Shown: positions 1 through 6,076 of the stretch, piece by piece
How the letters are laid out: every line of letters begins with the position of its first letter
How positions within the stretch are numbered: position 1 is the first letter of the stretch
DNA from: Dehalococcoidia bacterium
Lineage (GTDB): Bacteria > Chloroflexota > Dehalococcoidia > GIF9 > UBA5620
Length of the DNA: 10,818 nt
NCBI GenBank assembly: GCA_016783225.1
Contig: JADHWZ010000061.1
Coordinates: forward strand, 1-10,818
Direction of reading: 5' to 3'
Notes under the pieces: generated by a model
Told to the model about the DNA's origin: nothing
Seen by the model: the letters and a program-made list of their open reading frames with translations, nothing else
Databases searched by the model: none
Made by a program: the position numbers and the translations under genes

Positions 1-120
1 CCATATTCTGTCAATAGCTACCGGATTCCCCCCAGACATCTGACTAAAGACCACCCTATGCCCCCTTGCGCGGGCAATTGGCTTTTCGCCCTTTCGAATC
101 TCGATTGCAACGTCAATCAC
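1..120 (-). CDS. Possible 5' part of a further operon gene, unrecognised, cut by the window edge
   Basis: A reading frame downstream of the last acyl-CoA dehydrogenase gene stays open to the left edge of the window, giving about 40 codons from a GTG at 118-120. An in-frame ATG at 37-39 is an alternative start. The GTG has no convincing Shine-Dalgarno. The ATG has only a purine-rich AGGGTGG about 11 bases upstream, unlike the strong sites of the other operon genes. I do not recognise the peptide: it opens with a charged, Lys/Arg-rich stretch and ends near the edge with SGGNPVAIDRIW. It could be the next gene of the operon or simply a chance open stretch, so the start and even the existence of the gene are uncertain. 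Confidence 0.3.
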   Translation of the reverse strand, partial: MIDVAIEIRKGEKPIARARGHRVVFSQMSGGNPVAIDRIW

Positions 121-147
121 AGAACATCCAGGACGTCACAACACAAG

Positions 148-1281
148 CTAGAGTCCCAGCTCAACTGCTATGGTCTCGCGATGGAAATCGATGTTTCCAG
201 CGGCGAACTCCGCCGCTTTGACACGCCGGTAGTAAAGGCCAATATCATGATCCATAGTGAATCCAATCGCCCCATGAGCTGTGATACCGTCAACGCAAAT
301 CCGCTGGTAGGCTTCACTTGCTTTCGCCTTGGCTATGGAGACTTGCAAGCTAGATGGAGAACCAACACTTATCCCCCACGCAGCCTGATAAAGAAGATAG
401 CTAATTCCTTCAACATCGATGAGCATATCGGCCAGCTTGGTCTGAACTGCTTGGAAGGAACCGATGGGCCGCTCGAATTGGACCCGTTCCTTGGCATAGG
501 CGCTGGTCATGTCAAGAACAGCTTGACACGCCCCCGATATCTCAGCACTCTTCAAGATAGCCCCTCTTTGCAATATGAAGTCCACTATGTCCCATCCCTG
601 ACCCACATCACCCAAGACGCTGCTCCTGGACACTCTGGCCCTATTGAAGCTGACCCGGCACTGTCTGTCCGCAGCTATTGTCGGGATCACCTCCACCTTT
701 AGAGCTGGGTCCTTGGCATCGGCTACAAATAGCGTGATCCCCTTTTCAGGAGCCTTTTCATCTTCGGTCCTGGCTACCACCAAAAGATAATCGGCTACGT
801 GCGCATCCTGAACGAAGAATTTCTCGCCTTCAAGAATGTAGTCTTCGCCTTCCAAGCTGGCGCGCAGTCCTATCTCTGATGCCCCGTAACTGCCTGACGA
901 CTCGGTTAAGGCAAAAGCCCAAATCGCCTCACCCTTGGTTATCGGGGGAAGGAACTTCGCCTTCTGCTCACCTGTACCATACTCCAATATAGGCAACGCG
1001 CAGAGGACAATCGTCGGAAAGAAAGGCCCGGGCAGGATATTCCTCCCCATCTCCTCCATTAAAACGGTCAACTCCAGGAAGCTTGCACCTGCTCCTCCAT
1101 ACTCCTCGGGAAAGACGAGTCCCATCCACCCCAGTTCAGCCATACTGTGCCACATCTGTGGGTCATATCCTTTTTCATCTTTCTCAAGCTCTCTGACCTT
1201 AGCTTTCGGGCACTGTTCAGCTAGGAAATCCCTGGCTAGGGTTCGCAGCATCTCTTGTTCTTCTGAAAAACCGAAATCCAT
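148..1281 (-). CDS. Acyl-CoA dehydrogenase, non-catalytic partner subunit type
   Basis: This 377-residue protein has the acyl-CoA dehydrogenase fold: an N-terminal helical domain (about 1-115), a middle beta domain (about 120-225, with FALTESSGSYGAS in the flavin/substrate region) and a C-terminal helical domain containing RVQFERPIGSFQAVQ. The catalytic base appears lost. Where its neighbour has Glu in FERRS, this protein has Gln238 (LQRGA), and the alternative C-terminal Glu position reads AAGNIDFH. In the actinobacterial steroid degradation enzymes (FadE26/FadE27 and FadE28/FadE29 types) such a subunit pairs with a catalytic one in an alpha2beta2 flavoenzyme, and I infer the same here. The start is placed at the ATG at 1279-1281 because AGGAGGT lies 5-6 bases upstream; an ATG at 1294-1296 would put that site inside the gene. 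Nineteen bases separate it from the upstream gene. It presumably oxidises a bulky acyl-CoA to the 2-enoyl-CoA together with that gene's product. Confidence 0.9.
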   Translation of the reverse strand: MDFGFSEEQEMLRTLARDFLAEQCPKAKVRELEKDEKGYDPQMWHSMAELGWMGLVFPEEYGGAGASFLELTVLMEEMGRNILPGPFFPTIVLCALPILEYGTGEQKAKFLPPITKGEAIWAFALTESSGSYGASEIGLRASLEGEDYILEGEKFFVQDAHVADYLLVVARTEDEKAPEKGITLFVADAKDPALKVEVIPTIAADRQCRVSFNRARVSRSSVLGDVGQGWDIVDFILQRGAILKSAEISGACQAVLDMTSAYAKERVQFERPIGSFQAVQTKLADMLIDVEGISYLLYQAAWGISVGSPSSLQVSIAKAKASEAYQRICVDGITAHGAIGFTMDHDIGLYYRRVKAAEFAAGNIDFHRETIAVELGL

Positions 1282-1300
1282 GCCAACCTCCTGCAACCTT

Positions 1301-2503
1301 CTAATATGACTTGGGTAAGCCCAGCCTGAACTGACCTATGATGCTCTTCTCTATTTCAGTAGTGCCAGCAGCGATCACCTGACCAGGGAAACCCAGGTAT
1401 GAGCCCTGTACAACACCCGCAAGCCTGGCCCATTCGGAATCTGGGTCCACCTGAGAGAAGGCCCCCAGAATCTCAGCGGCCGCAATAGCAAGCCGCCCAG
1501 CTACATCATCACTCATAACTTTGTTCCTCGATGATTCATAAATGGGAATTTCGCCCTGGCTCAGCCTCCAGGTCAGCTGCAAGGCAAACAACTTCAGAAT
1601 TTCCAGCTCGATAGCCATATCAGCTAACTTGAGTCGAATCACAGGATTCTGGGACAGAGGTGTGCCGTCATACTGGGTGTTCCTGGCATATTGGATTAGC
1701 TGTTCCAACATTCTCTTGAAGCCTCCGTACGTGATAGGAGCCAGGCTACGTCTCTCAAAGGCCAGCGCCTGCATCAAGTGATACCACCCTCTGTTCTCAT
1801 CGCCAACCAGATTGGACGCGGGAATCCTCACATTATCAAAGAATACTTCATTGAAATGATGACGACCATAGTAATTCAAGATGGGGCTGACCGTAACTCC
1901 TGGGCTCTTCATATCCACGATAAAGAGGCTAAGTCCCCGGTGCTTCTTGAGAGCCTTGGAGTCTGTTCTAGCCAGCAGCCAGCACCATCTTGACCTGTGG
2001 GCAGCACTGGTCCATACCTTCTGCCCGTTAATGACGTACTCGTTCCCGTCTCTCACCGCTCTGGTCTGGAGATTGGCAAGATCGGAGCCGGCGTTGGGCT
2101 CACTATAGCAGGTGCACCAGACGCCGTCCGGCTCACCCGAGGCAATCAGTGGCATGTACTTCTTTTTCTGCTCTTCAGTGCCAAACAGCATCAGACAGGG
2201 CCCCACCCATTGTACTCCGCTTATGCCCATGAACGCTCCAGGTATCCCCCAGTAGCCTATCTCCATCTCGTATACGGTCTGCTCCAGAAGAGAAGCATCC
2301 CGGCCCCCGTATTCCTTTGGCCAACTCATAACGAGCCATCCTTTTTGGGCTAGTTTCCTGGACATAGACTTCTCGAATTCCCAGTCTCTGCATTCCTGAT
2401 CAATGGCAGTAGCGCCAACCCACCCGGCGGGTAACTCCGCTTTCGCAAAGTCGCGAATCTCATCTATCAGTACTTGCTCTTTCTCACCGAGTTTGAAATC
2501 CAT
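1301..2503 (-). CDS. Acyl-CoA dehydrogenase, catalytic subunit
   Basis: A 400-residue FAD-dependent acyl-CoA dehydrogenase, introducing the alpha-beta double bond into an acyl-CoA and passing electrons to an electron-transfer flavoprotein. It has the N-terminal helical domain, the motif CYSEPNAGSDLANLQT (about 131-146), VINGQKVWTSAAH (about 157-169) in the middle domain, and the C-terminal AAGTTEIEKSIIGQ segment that closes over FAD. The likely catalytic base is Glu250 in ALAFERRS, the position used by the FadE26-type steroid side-chain enzymes and by isovaleryl-CoA-type dehydrogenases, rather than the C-terminal Glu of medium-chain enzymes. The start ATG follows GGAGGGAGGT directly upstream. 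The next gene encodes a related but catalytically altered dehydrogenase, so a heterotetramer is likely. The acyl substrate cannot be read from sequence; a branched, ring-bearing or otherwise bulky acyl-CoA is my inference from this family. Confidence 0.93.
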   Translation of the reverse strand: MDFKLGEKEQVLIDEIRDFAKAELPAGWVGATAIDQECRDWEFEKSMSRKLAQKGWLVMSWPKEYGGRDASLLEQTVYEMEIGYWGIPGAFMGISGVQWVGPCLMLFGTEEQKKKYMPLIASGEPDGVWCTCYSEPNAGSDLANLQTRAVRDGNEYVINGQKVWTSAAHRSRWCWLLARTDSKALKKHRGLSLFIVDMKSPGVTVSPILNYYGRHHFNEVFFDNVRIPASNLVGDENRGWYHLMQALAFERRSLAPITYGGFKRMLEQLIQYARNTQYDGTPLSQNPVIRLKLADMAIELEILKLFALQLTWRLSQGEIPIYESSRNKVMSDDVAGRLAIAAAEILGAFSQVDPDSEWARLAGVVQGSYLGFPGQVIAAGTTEIEKSIIGQFRLGLPKSY

Positions 2504-2528
2504 TACCTCCCTCCTTGATGCTGAATTA

Positions 2529-2600
2529 CTAAGCAGTCCACCCGCCGTCCATGCCCACCACAGAGAAAAACCTAGTCACGCATAATACCCGTTGGGCTAG
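2529..2600 (-). pseudogene. Possible C-terminal remnant of a second SDR gene
   Basis: On the minus strand a short frame ends in VVGMDGGWTA followed by a stop. DGGWTA-stop is the typical carboxyl end of classical short-chain dehydrogenases, and the preceding residues (VTRFFS) loosely resemble the 'RF-x-T/S-G' segment found there. The frame is open upstream only to a TGA near 2682 and shows no Rossmann motif or active site, so no intact gene can exist here. It lies just upstream of the catalytic acyl-CoA dehydrogenase gene, in the operon's only long gap besides the one before the SDR gene. I read it as the scar of a deleted SDR paralog. The match is short, so chance cannot be excluded. Confidence 0.38.
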
Positions 2601-2663
2601 ACGGCCCACCTTGCCATCAATCGCAGTATTTCCACGCCGCCACTTCTTCCCAGCGTTCTTTGC

Positions 2664-2751
2664 ACAACTACCAACTAGGGCTCACCTTCCTTGCAGCCGA
2701 CCACTCATCTAGCAATCAACCACAGGGAGGCGAACCCTAGTTGTTACTTAT
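2664..2751. repeat. 88-bp imperfect inverted repeat (long hairpin) inside the operon
   Basis: The arms are 2664-2691 and 2724-2751, separated by a 32-base loop. The core is a perfect 9-bp match, CAACTAGGG (2672-2680) against CCCTAGTTG (2735-2743). Read as minus-strand RNA, about 22 of 28 positions are Watson-Crick pairs and three more are G-U wobbles, leaving three mismatches. It sits 26 bases after the SDR stop codon and upstream of the acyl-CoA dehydrogenase genes. No U-run follows the stem, so it is not a classical intrinsic terminator. It may be an mRNA-stabilising or processing hairpin, or a small palindromic repeat element present elsewhere in the genome. Confidence 0.6.
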
Positions 2752-2777
2752 CTCGGAAAAGCCAAGCGGAAAACGAC

Positions 2778-3716
2778 TCATTCTTTCGGCGGTTGCGGTG
2801 GCGCAGGATTCACCACCCCCTGCGTTACCTTCTTGGGCATAAGATCAAACAACTCGTCCAGCGTCCAGATTCCGTCTTTCTGGATACTGCCCTTCACTTC
2901 TGGCTCGGAGAAAATTCCAATTTGACCACCGCCGACGAAGAAATTGCAACCGTTAATATTAGCCGCTTCATCGGTGGCCAAGTATACAACCAAGGGAGCT
3001 ATCATCTCAGGTGTAGCCCTTTCGAGCATTTCCACAATGTCTCCCCCCGCGCCGACTGAAGCTGACCCTTCGGCCTTAGACTTCTCCCAGGCAGCCTTCA
3101 GCTCCGGTGACAAAGTCATCCTCGTCCCAGCATTGGGTCGGATGGCATTGCAGGTCACGCCGTACTTACCCACGTCTCTGGCTACTGTCCTGGTGAAACC
3201 AACGATTCCCTCTTTGGCAGCGCTATAGTTCGCCTGCCCCATGTTGCCGAGCCCAGATGTAGATGAGGTATTTATTATCCTCCCACTTCTCTGTTGCCGG
3301 AAGTAGACACAAGCCGGCTTGGCACAATGGAAATGGCCATACAGGTGGACTTTCATGACCAGATCCCATTCCTCCTCCGACATGTTGAACACCATGCGGT
3401 CTCTCAGGATACCAGCATTGTTGACCAAGATATCGATCTTGCCAAAGGCATCAATGGCTGTCTTGATGATGTTTTCACCACCCTCTGGAGTGGCCACCGA
3501 GTCATAGTTGGCAACAGCTTCGCCACCCTGCTTCTTGATTTCCTCAACTACCTCGTCAGCTGGAGAACTGGCGGTGCCAGTACCGTCAGCAGCCCCACCA
3601 AGGTCATTGACCACTACCTTGGCCCCTTCGGCAGCCAGAGCTAACGCCTCGGCTCTGCCGATACCACGTCCGGCACCAGTAACCACCGCTACCTTACCTT
3701 CTAGTCTTTTCCCCAT
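2778..3716 (-). CDS. SDR-family 3-hydroxyacyl-CoA dehydrogenase (HSD17B4/MFE-2 type)
   Basis: A 312-residue short-chain dehydrogenase expected to oxidise a 3-hydroxyacyl-CoA to the 3-ketoacyl-CoA with NAD+. It shows TGAGRGIG (13-20) for dinucleotide binding, Asp38 in VVNDLGG (favouring NAD over NADP), NNAG (99-102), and the catalytic set Ser151, Tyr164, Lys168 (YSAAK). The stretches VVNDLGG, NNAGILRDR, QANYSAAK and APNAG-like RPNAGTRMT match the dehydrogenase domain of peroxisomal multifunctional enzyme type 2 (HSD17B4). Its C-terminal tail of about 50 residues, longer than in a 250-residue classical SDR, is also typical of that group. The start chosen (3714-3716) has AAAGGAGGT seven bases upstream; an ATG at 3792-3794 would add 26 non-homologous residues. 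It follows the MaoC gene after 116 bases and supplies the third step of the cycle. Confidence 0.92.
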   Translation of the reverse strand: MGKRLEGKVAVVTGAGRGIGRAEALALAAEGAKVVVNDLGGAADGTGTASSPADEVVEEIKKQGGEAVANYDSVATPEGGENIIKTAIDAFGKIDILVNNAGILRDRMVFNMSEEEWDLVMKVHLYGHFHCAKPACVYFRQQRSGRIINTSSTSGLGNMGQANYSAAKEGIVGFTRTVARDVGKYGVTCNAIRPNAGTRMTLSPELKAAWEKSKAEGSASVGAGGDIVEMLERATPEMIAPLVVYLATDEAANINGCNFFVGGGQIGIFSEPEVKGSIQKDGIWTLDELFDLMPKKVTQGVVNPAPPQPPKE

Positions 3717-3832
3717 TTGTTGTACCTCCTTTATCAGAGTACTTGCTCTTGGCTGCTCCACAAGAACTCCGCCATGTTGTGGCCGATGGAGCAAAGCGCT
3801 TGCCCGACACTCAACGAGACCAGCAGCCCTGC

Positions 3833-4303
3833 CTATCCTCTACTTCGTGAAGGCAGCGCAACCACAGCTGAGCCCGGCGTAGTCTTCTCCCCCTTTTCAT
3901 TCTCCACCCATATCTGGCACTCAACAAGGTGCTCACCGTTTTCCTCGTACTTGTTGCTCACCACGCCTTTGCACCACCACGTCTCGCCGTCATGTGGTTG
4001 CTCCATTGTCTTCATCTTGCGTGGATAGTCCATACCGCGGTACCGACAGGATAGCTTCTTCAGCGCCCCTTCTTCGCCAATCCAGTCCGTCATCAACTGC
4101 CCCAGCCAGGTTCGTTTAAGCGCACCGTGGACAATGGGCGCACCCACACCTTGAGACTTGGCAAAGTCCCCGTCGTAATGTAAAGGATTGAAGTCTCCCG
4201 AGGCTCCCGCCCACTGGACTAGCATCCTCGTTGTTGCAATCTTATCCAGCGGAGTGACTTCAGTCCCCACTTCAACATCCTCGTAGTAAAGCTGTTCGGC
4301 CAT
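3833..4303 (-). CDS. MaoC-family enoyl-CoA hydratase, catalytic subunit
   Basis: A 156-residue single hot-dog-fold protein of the R-specific enoyl-CoA hydratase (MaoC / hydratase 2) family, adding water to a 2-enoyl-CoA. The signature GDFNPLHYD contains the catalytic Asp37 and His42, and the later GAPIVHG (54-60) is the usual oxyanion-side loop. The start ATG follows GAGGAGG. It lies 36 bases downstream of a second hot-dog protein that lacks the catalytic His. In the ChsH1/ChsH2 steroid hydratase and the mycobacterial HadAB/HadBC enzymes, a catalytic MaoC subunit and a MaoC-N subunit form one active site, so I infer a heteromeric hydratase. It would act between the acyl-CoA dehydrogenases and the SDR encoded downstream. 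Confidence 0.9.
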   Translation of the reverse strand: MAEQLYYEDVEVGTEVTPLDKIATTRMLVQWAGASGDFNPLHYDGDFAKSQGVGAPIVHGALKRTWLGQLMTDWIGEEGALKKLSCRYRGMDYPRKMKTMEQPHDGETWWCKGVVSNKYEENGEHLVECQIWVENEKGEKTTPGSAVVALPSRSRG

Positions 4304-4339
4304 ATTTCCTCCTCAATCAGAAGATGACGCAGGAACAAC

Positions 4340-4813
4340 TCAAAAACTGATGAACGTCGCTTTGCTTGTCAGCGCCACCTGGCCCTCTTGATTCACGAAA
4401 GTAGTCTCCGCCGTCGTGAACATTGTCTTGCCCATGCTAGTATCTTTCTCAACAATATCGGCGATCTTAGTCGTGGCAGTCAATATGTCCCCGGCTCCTA
4501 TTGGTATGAAGAACTCATACTCAATGCCCCCATCGAGCAATCGGGGTGGTGCGCCAGCTTTGACTACAGTCTCGACCAATTCGAAAAGAGAGCTCCCAGT
4601 TTTGACTGGCCAGCCGGTGAACCCTGGAGGGCACATCACCCTACCATGTTTGCTCTTGGCGGCATACTCAACGTCATTATAGCGAGGGTTCGGATCACCT
4701 ATGGCCTGTGAATACCTCTGGATTGCCCCCTCTTCCACTTTGTATGTGGTCGGCTCCGTCGACGCGCCGATCAGTTTCCTCAACTCATCAGTTATTATGG
4801 AACCTTCAGCCAT
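4340..4813 (-). CDS. MaoC-N / FAS1-like dehydratase-domain protein, partner subunit
   Basis: A 157-residue hot-dog-fold protein matching the N-terminal MaoC-like dehydratase group, the non-catalytic half of two-part hydratases. The segment YSQAIGDPNPRYND aligns with the hydratase 2 signature, but the catalytic His position holds Tyr45 (D40-P-N-P-R-Y45). HGRVMCPPGF (57-66), common in this subfamily, is present. It probably binds the bulky acyl part of the substrate while the downstream MaoC protein supplies Asp and His. Translation starts behind AAAGGAGC. It lies 29 bases from the thiolase stop and 36 bases from the MaoC start, a close operon arrangement. Family membership is clear; the heteromer is an inference from known pairs such as ChsH1/ChsH2. 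Confidence 0.87.
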   Translation of the reverse strand: MAEGSIITDELRKLIGASTEPTTYKVEEGAIQRYSQAIGDPNPRYNDVEYAAKSKHGRVMCPPGFTGWPVKTGSSLFELVETVVKAGAPPRLLDGGIEYEFFIPIGAGDILTATTKIADIVEKDTSMGKTMFTTAETTFVNQEGQVALTSKATFISF

Positions 4814-4842
4814 AGCCCAAGCTCCTTTCAGCTCGCTTTATA

Positions 4843-6039
4843 TCAAAGGCCCACGATAAACATACTGATAACATTCATGGCCGGAAAACCACCGAGATTA
4901 TGGGTCACACCGAACTTGGGATTCTTCACCTGTCTCTCCCCACCTTTGCCCTGGAGCTGCTTGTACATTTCATACATCATCCTCAGCCCAGAGGCACCGA
5001 TAGGATGACCGAAGCACTTCAGCCCCCCGTCAGTCTGGATAGGTTGCTCGCCATCAAGATTGAAACGGCCAGCATCAATATCCTCTCTAACCCTTCCCCT
5101 GGGGCTGAACTGCAAATCTTCCATAGTCACTGCTTCGGTGATTGAGAAGCAATCGTGAACCTCAGCCATGCTTATCTCTTCACGCGGATTCTTTATTCCT
5201 GCTTCCTCATAAGCTCTGGCCGCAGCACGAGTGGTCGTCTCAACGTGAGCCCCGTCCCAGTTAGTGTACATCATTTCCTCGCCTGAACTTACAGCAATCT
5301 GCAGGGCCTTGATATAGACCGGGTCAGGTCTGAACTTCTCGGCCATGTCCGCCCTGGTCACAATAGCTGCTGCCGAACCGTCACTGACCCCGCAACAGTC
5401 AAACAGCCCCAGCGGCCAGGCAATGATGGGAGCATTCATTATCTGCTCCACACTCACCTCTCGGCGCAGGTGGGCCTTCGCGTTCAGAGAACCATTATGA
5501 TGGCTCTTCGCTGACACCTTAGCCAACATATTCTTGCCTTCCTCGGGACTGAGGCCGTATTGGGCAAAGTATCTGGTAGCCATCATGGCAAAAGACCCTG
5601 GAGCAGTCATGTTTGGACCGATAAGCCTGAATTTTGTCCCCATCAAGTTCTGCCCCCCGGGAAGACCCCCATACCCAGTATCCTTGAGTTTCTCTACACC
5701 CAGAGCCAAGGCGATGTCGTAAGCCCCAGCGGCCACCGAGTATGCGGCACCTCTCAAGGCTTCCGAGCCAGTAGCGCAGAAGTTCTCTACTCTGGTTACC
5801 GGGATGAACGGCAACTTCAGCGTAGTGGCCAGAGAAGTGGCGCCTTTGCCCACGCTATGTTCCTCGAAGTGTGTCCCAAACCAGGCCGCCTGGATATCTT
5901 TCTTCTCTATGCCTGCATCCTCGATAGCTTCTTTGTACGCATCAATCATCAGGTCTTCAGGGCCTTTATCCCACAACTCTCCAAATTTGGTGCACCCCAT
6001 ACCTATTATGGCCACCTTGTTCCTTATGCCTTCTGCCAT
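4843..6039 (-). CDS. SCP2-type thiolase (acetyl-CoA acyltransferase)
   Basis: A 398-residue thiolase, expected to cleave a 3-ketoacyl-CoA with CoA. The nucleophile Cys88 is in VENFCATGSEAL, HDCF (295-298) and GHPIGASG with His345 are intact, and the C-terminus has THNLGG where biosynthetic thiolases carry the second Cys; this set is typical of the SCP2/archaeal thiolase branch. Keeping Cys88 argues for true thiolysis rather than the retro-aldol activity of Ltp2-type steroid aldolases. The start (6037-6039) has AGGAGG nine bases upstream; an in-frame ATG at 6130-6132 would add 31 basic, non-homologous residues and overlap the preceding gene. It lies 37 bases after a gene for an HMG-CoA-synthase-like protein fused to DUF35. 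In archaea the same kinds of protein form one thiolase/HMG-CoA synthase complex bridged by DUF35, so a stable complex is likely here too. Confidence 0.92.
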   Translation of the reverse strand: MAEGIRNKVAIIGMGCTKFGELWDKGPEDLMIDAYKEAIEDAGIEKKDIQAAWFGTHFEEHSVGKGATSLATTLKLPFIPVTRVENFCATGSEALRGAAYSVAAGAYDIALALGVEKLKDTGYGGLPGGQNLMGTKFRLIGPNMTAPGSFAMMATRYFAQYGLSPEEGKNMLAKVSAKSHHNGSLNAKAHLRREVSVEQIMNAPIIAWPLGLFDCCGVSDGSAAAIVTRADMAEKFRPDPVYIKALQIAVSSGEEMMYTNWDGAHVETTTRAAARAYEEAGIKNPREEISMAEVHDCFSITEAVTMEDLQFSPRGRVREDIDAGRFNLDGEQPIQTDGGLKCFGHPIGASGLRMMYEMYKQLQGKGGERQVKNPKFGVTHNLGGFPAMNVISMFIVGL

Positions 6040-6076
6040 CTGTTTTTGCCTCCTGACCGACTTTTTTTTCGAGCTA

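Noticed and set aside
58..702. Long plus-strand open frame opposite the partner acyl-CoA dehydrogenase
   Set aside because: It lies antisense to a clearly conserved gene, has no recognisable domain, and mirrors the codon structure of the real gene.
3717..3794. N-terminal extension of the SDR to an upstream ATG
   Set aside because: AAAGGAGGT stands seven bases before the ATG at 3714-3716, and the protein from there begins as SDRs normally do.
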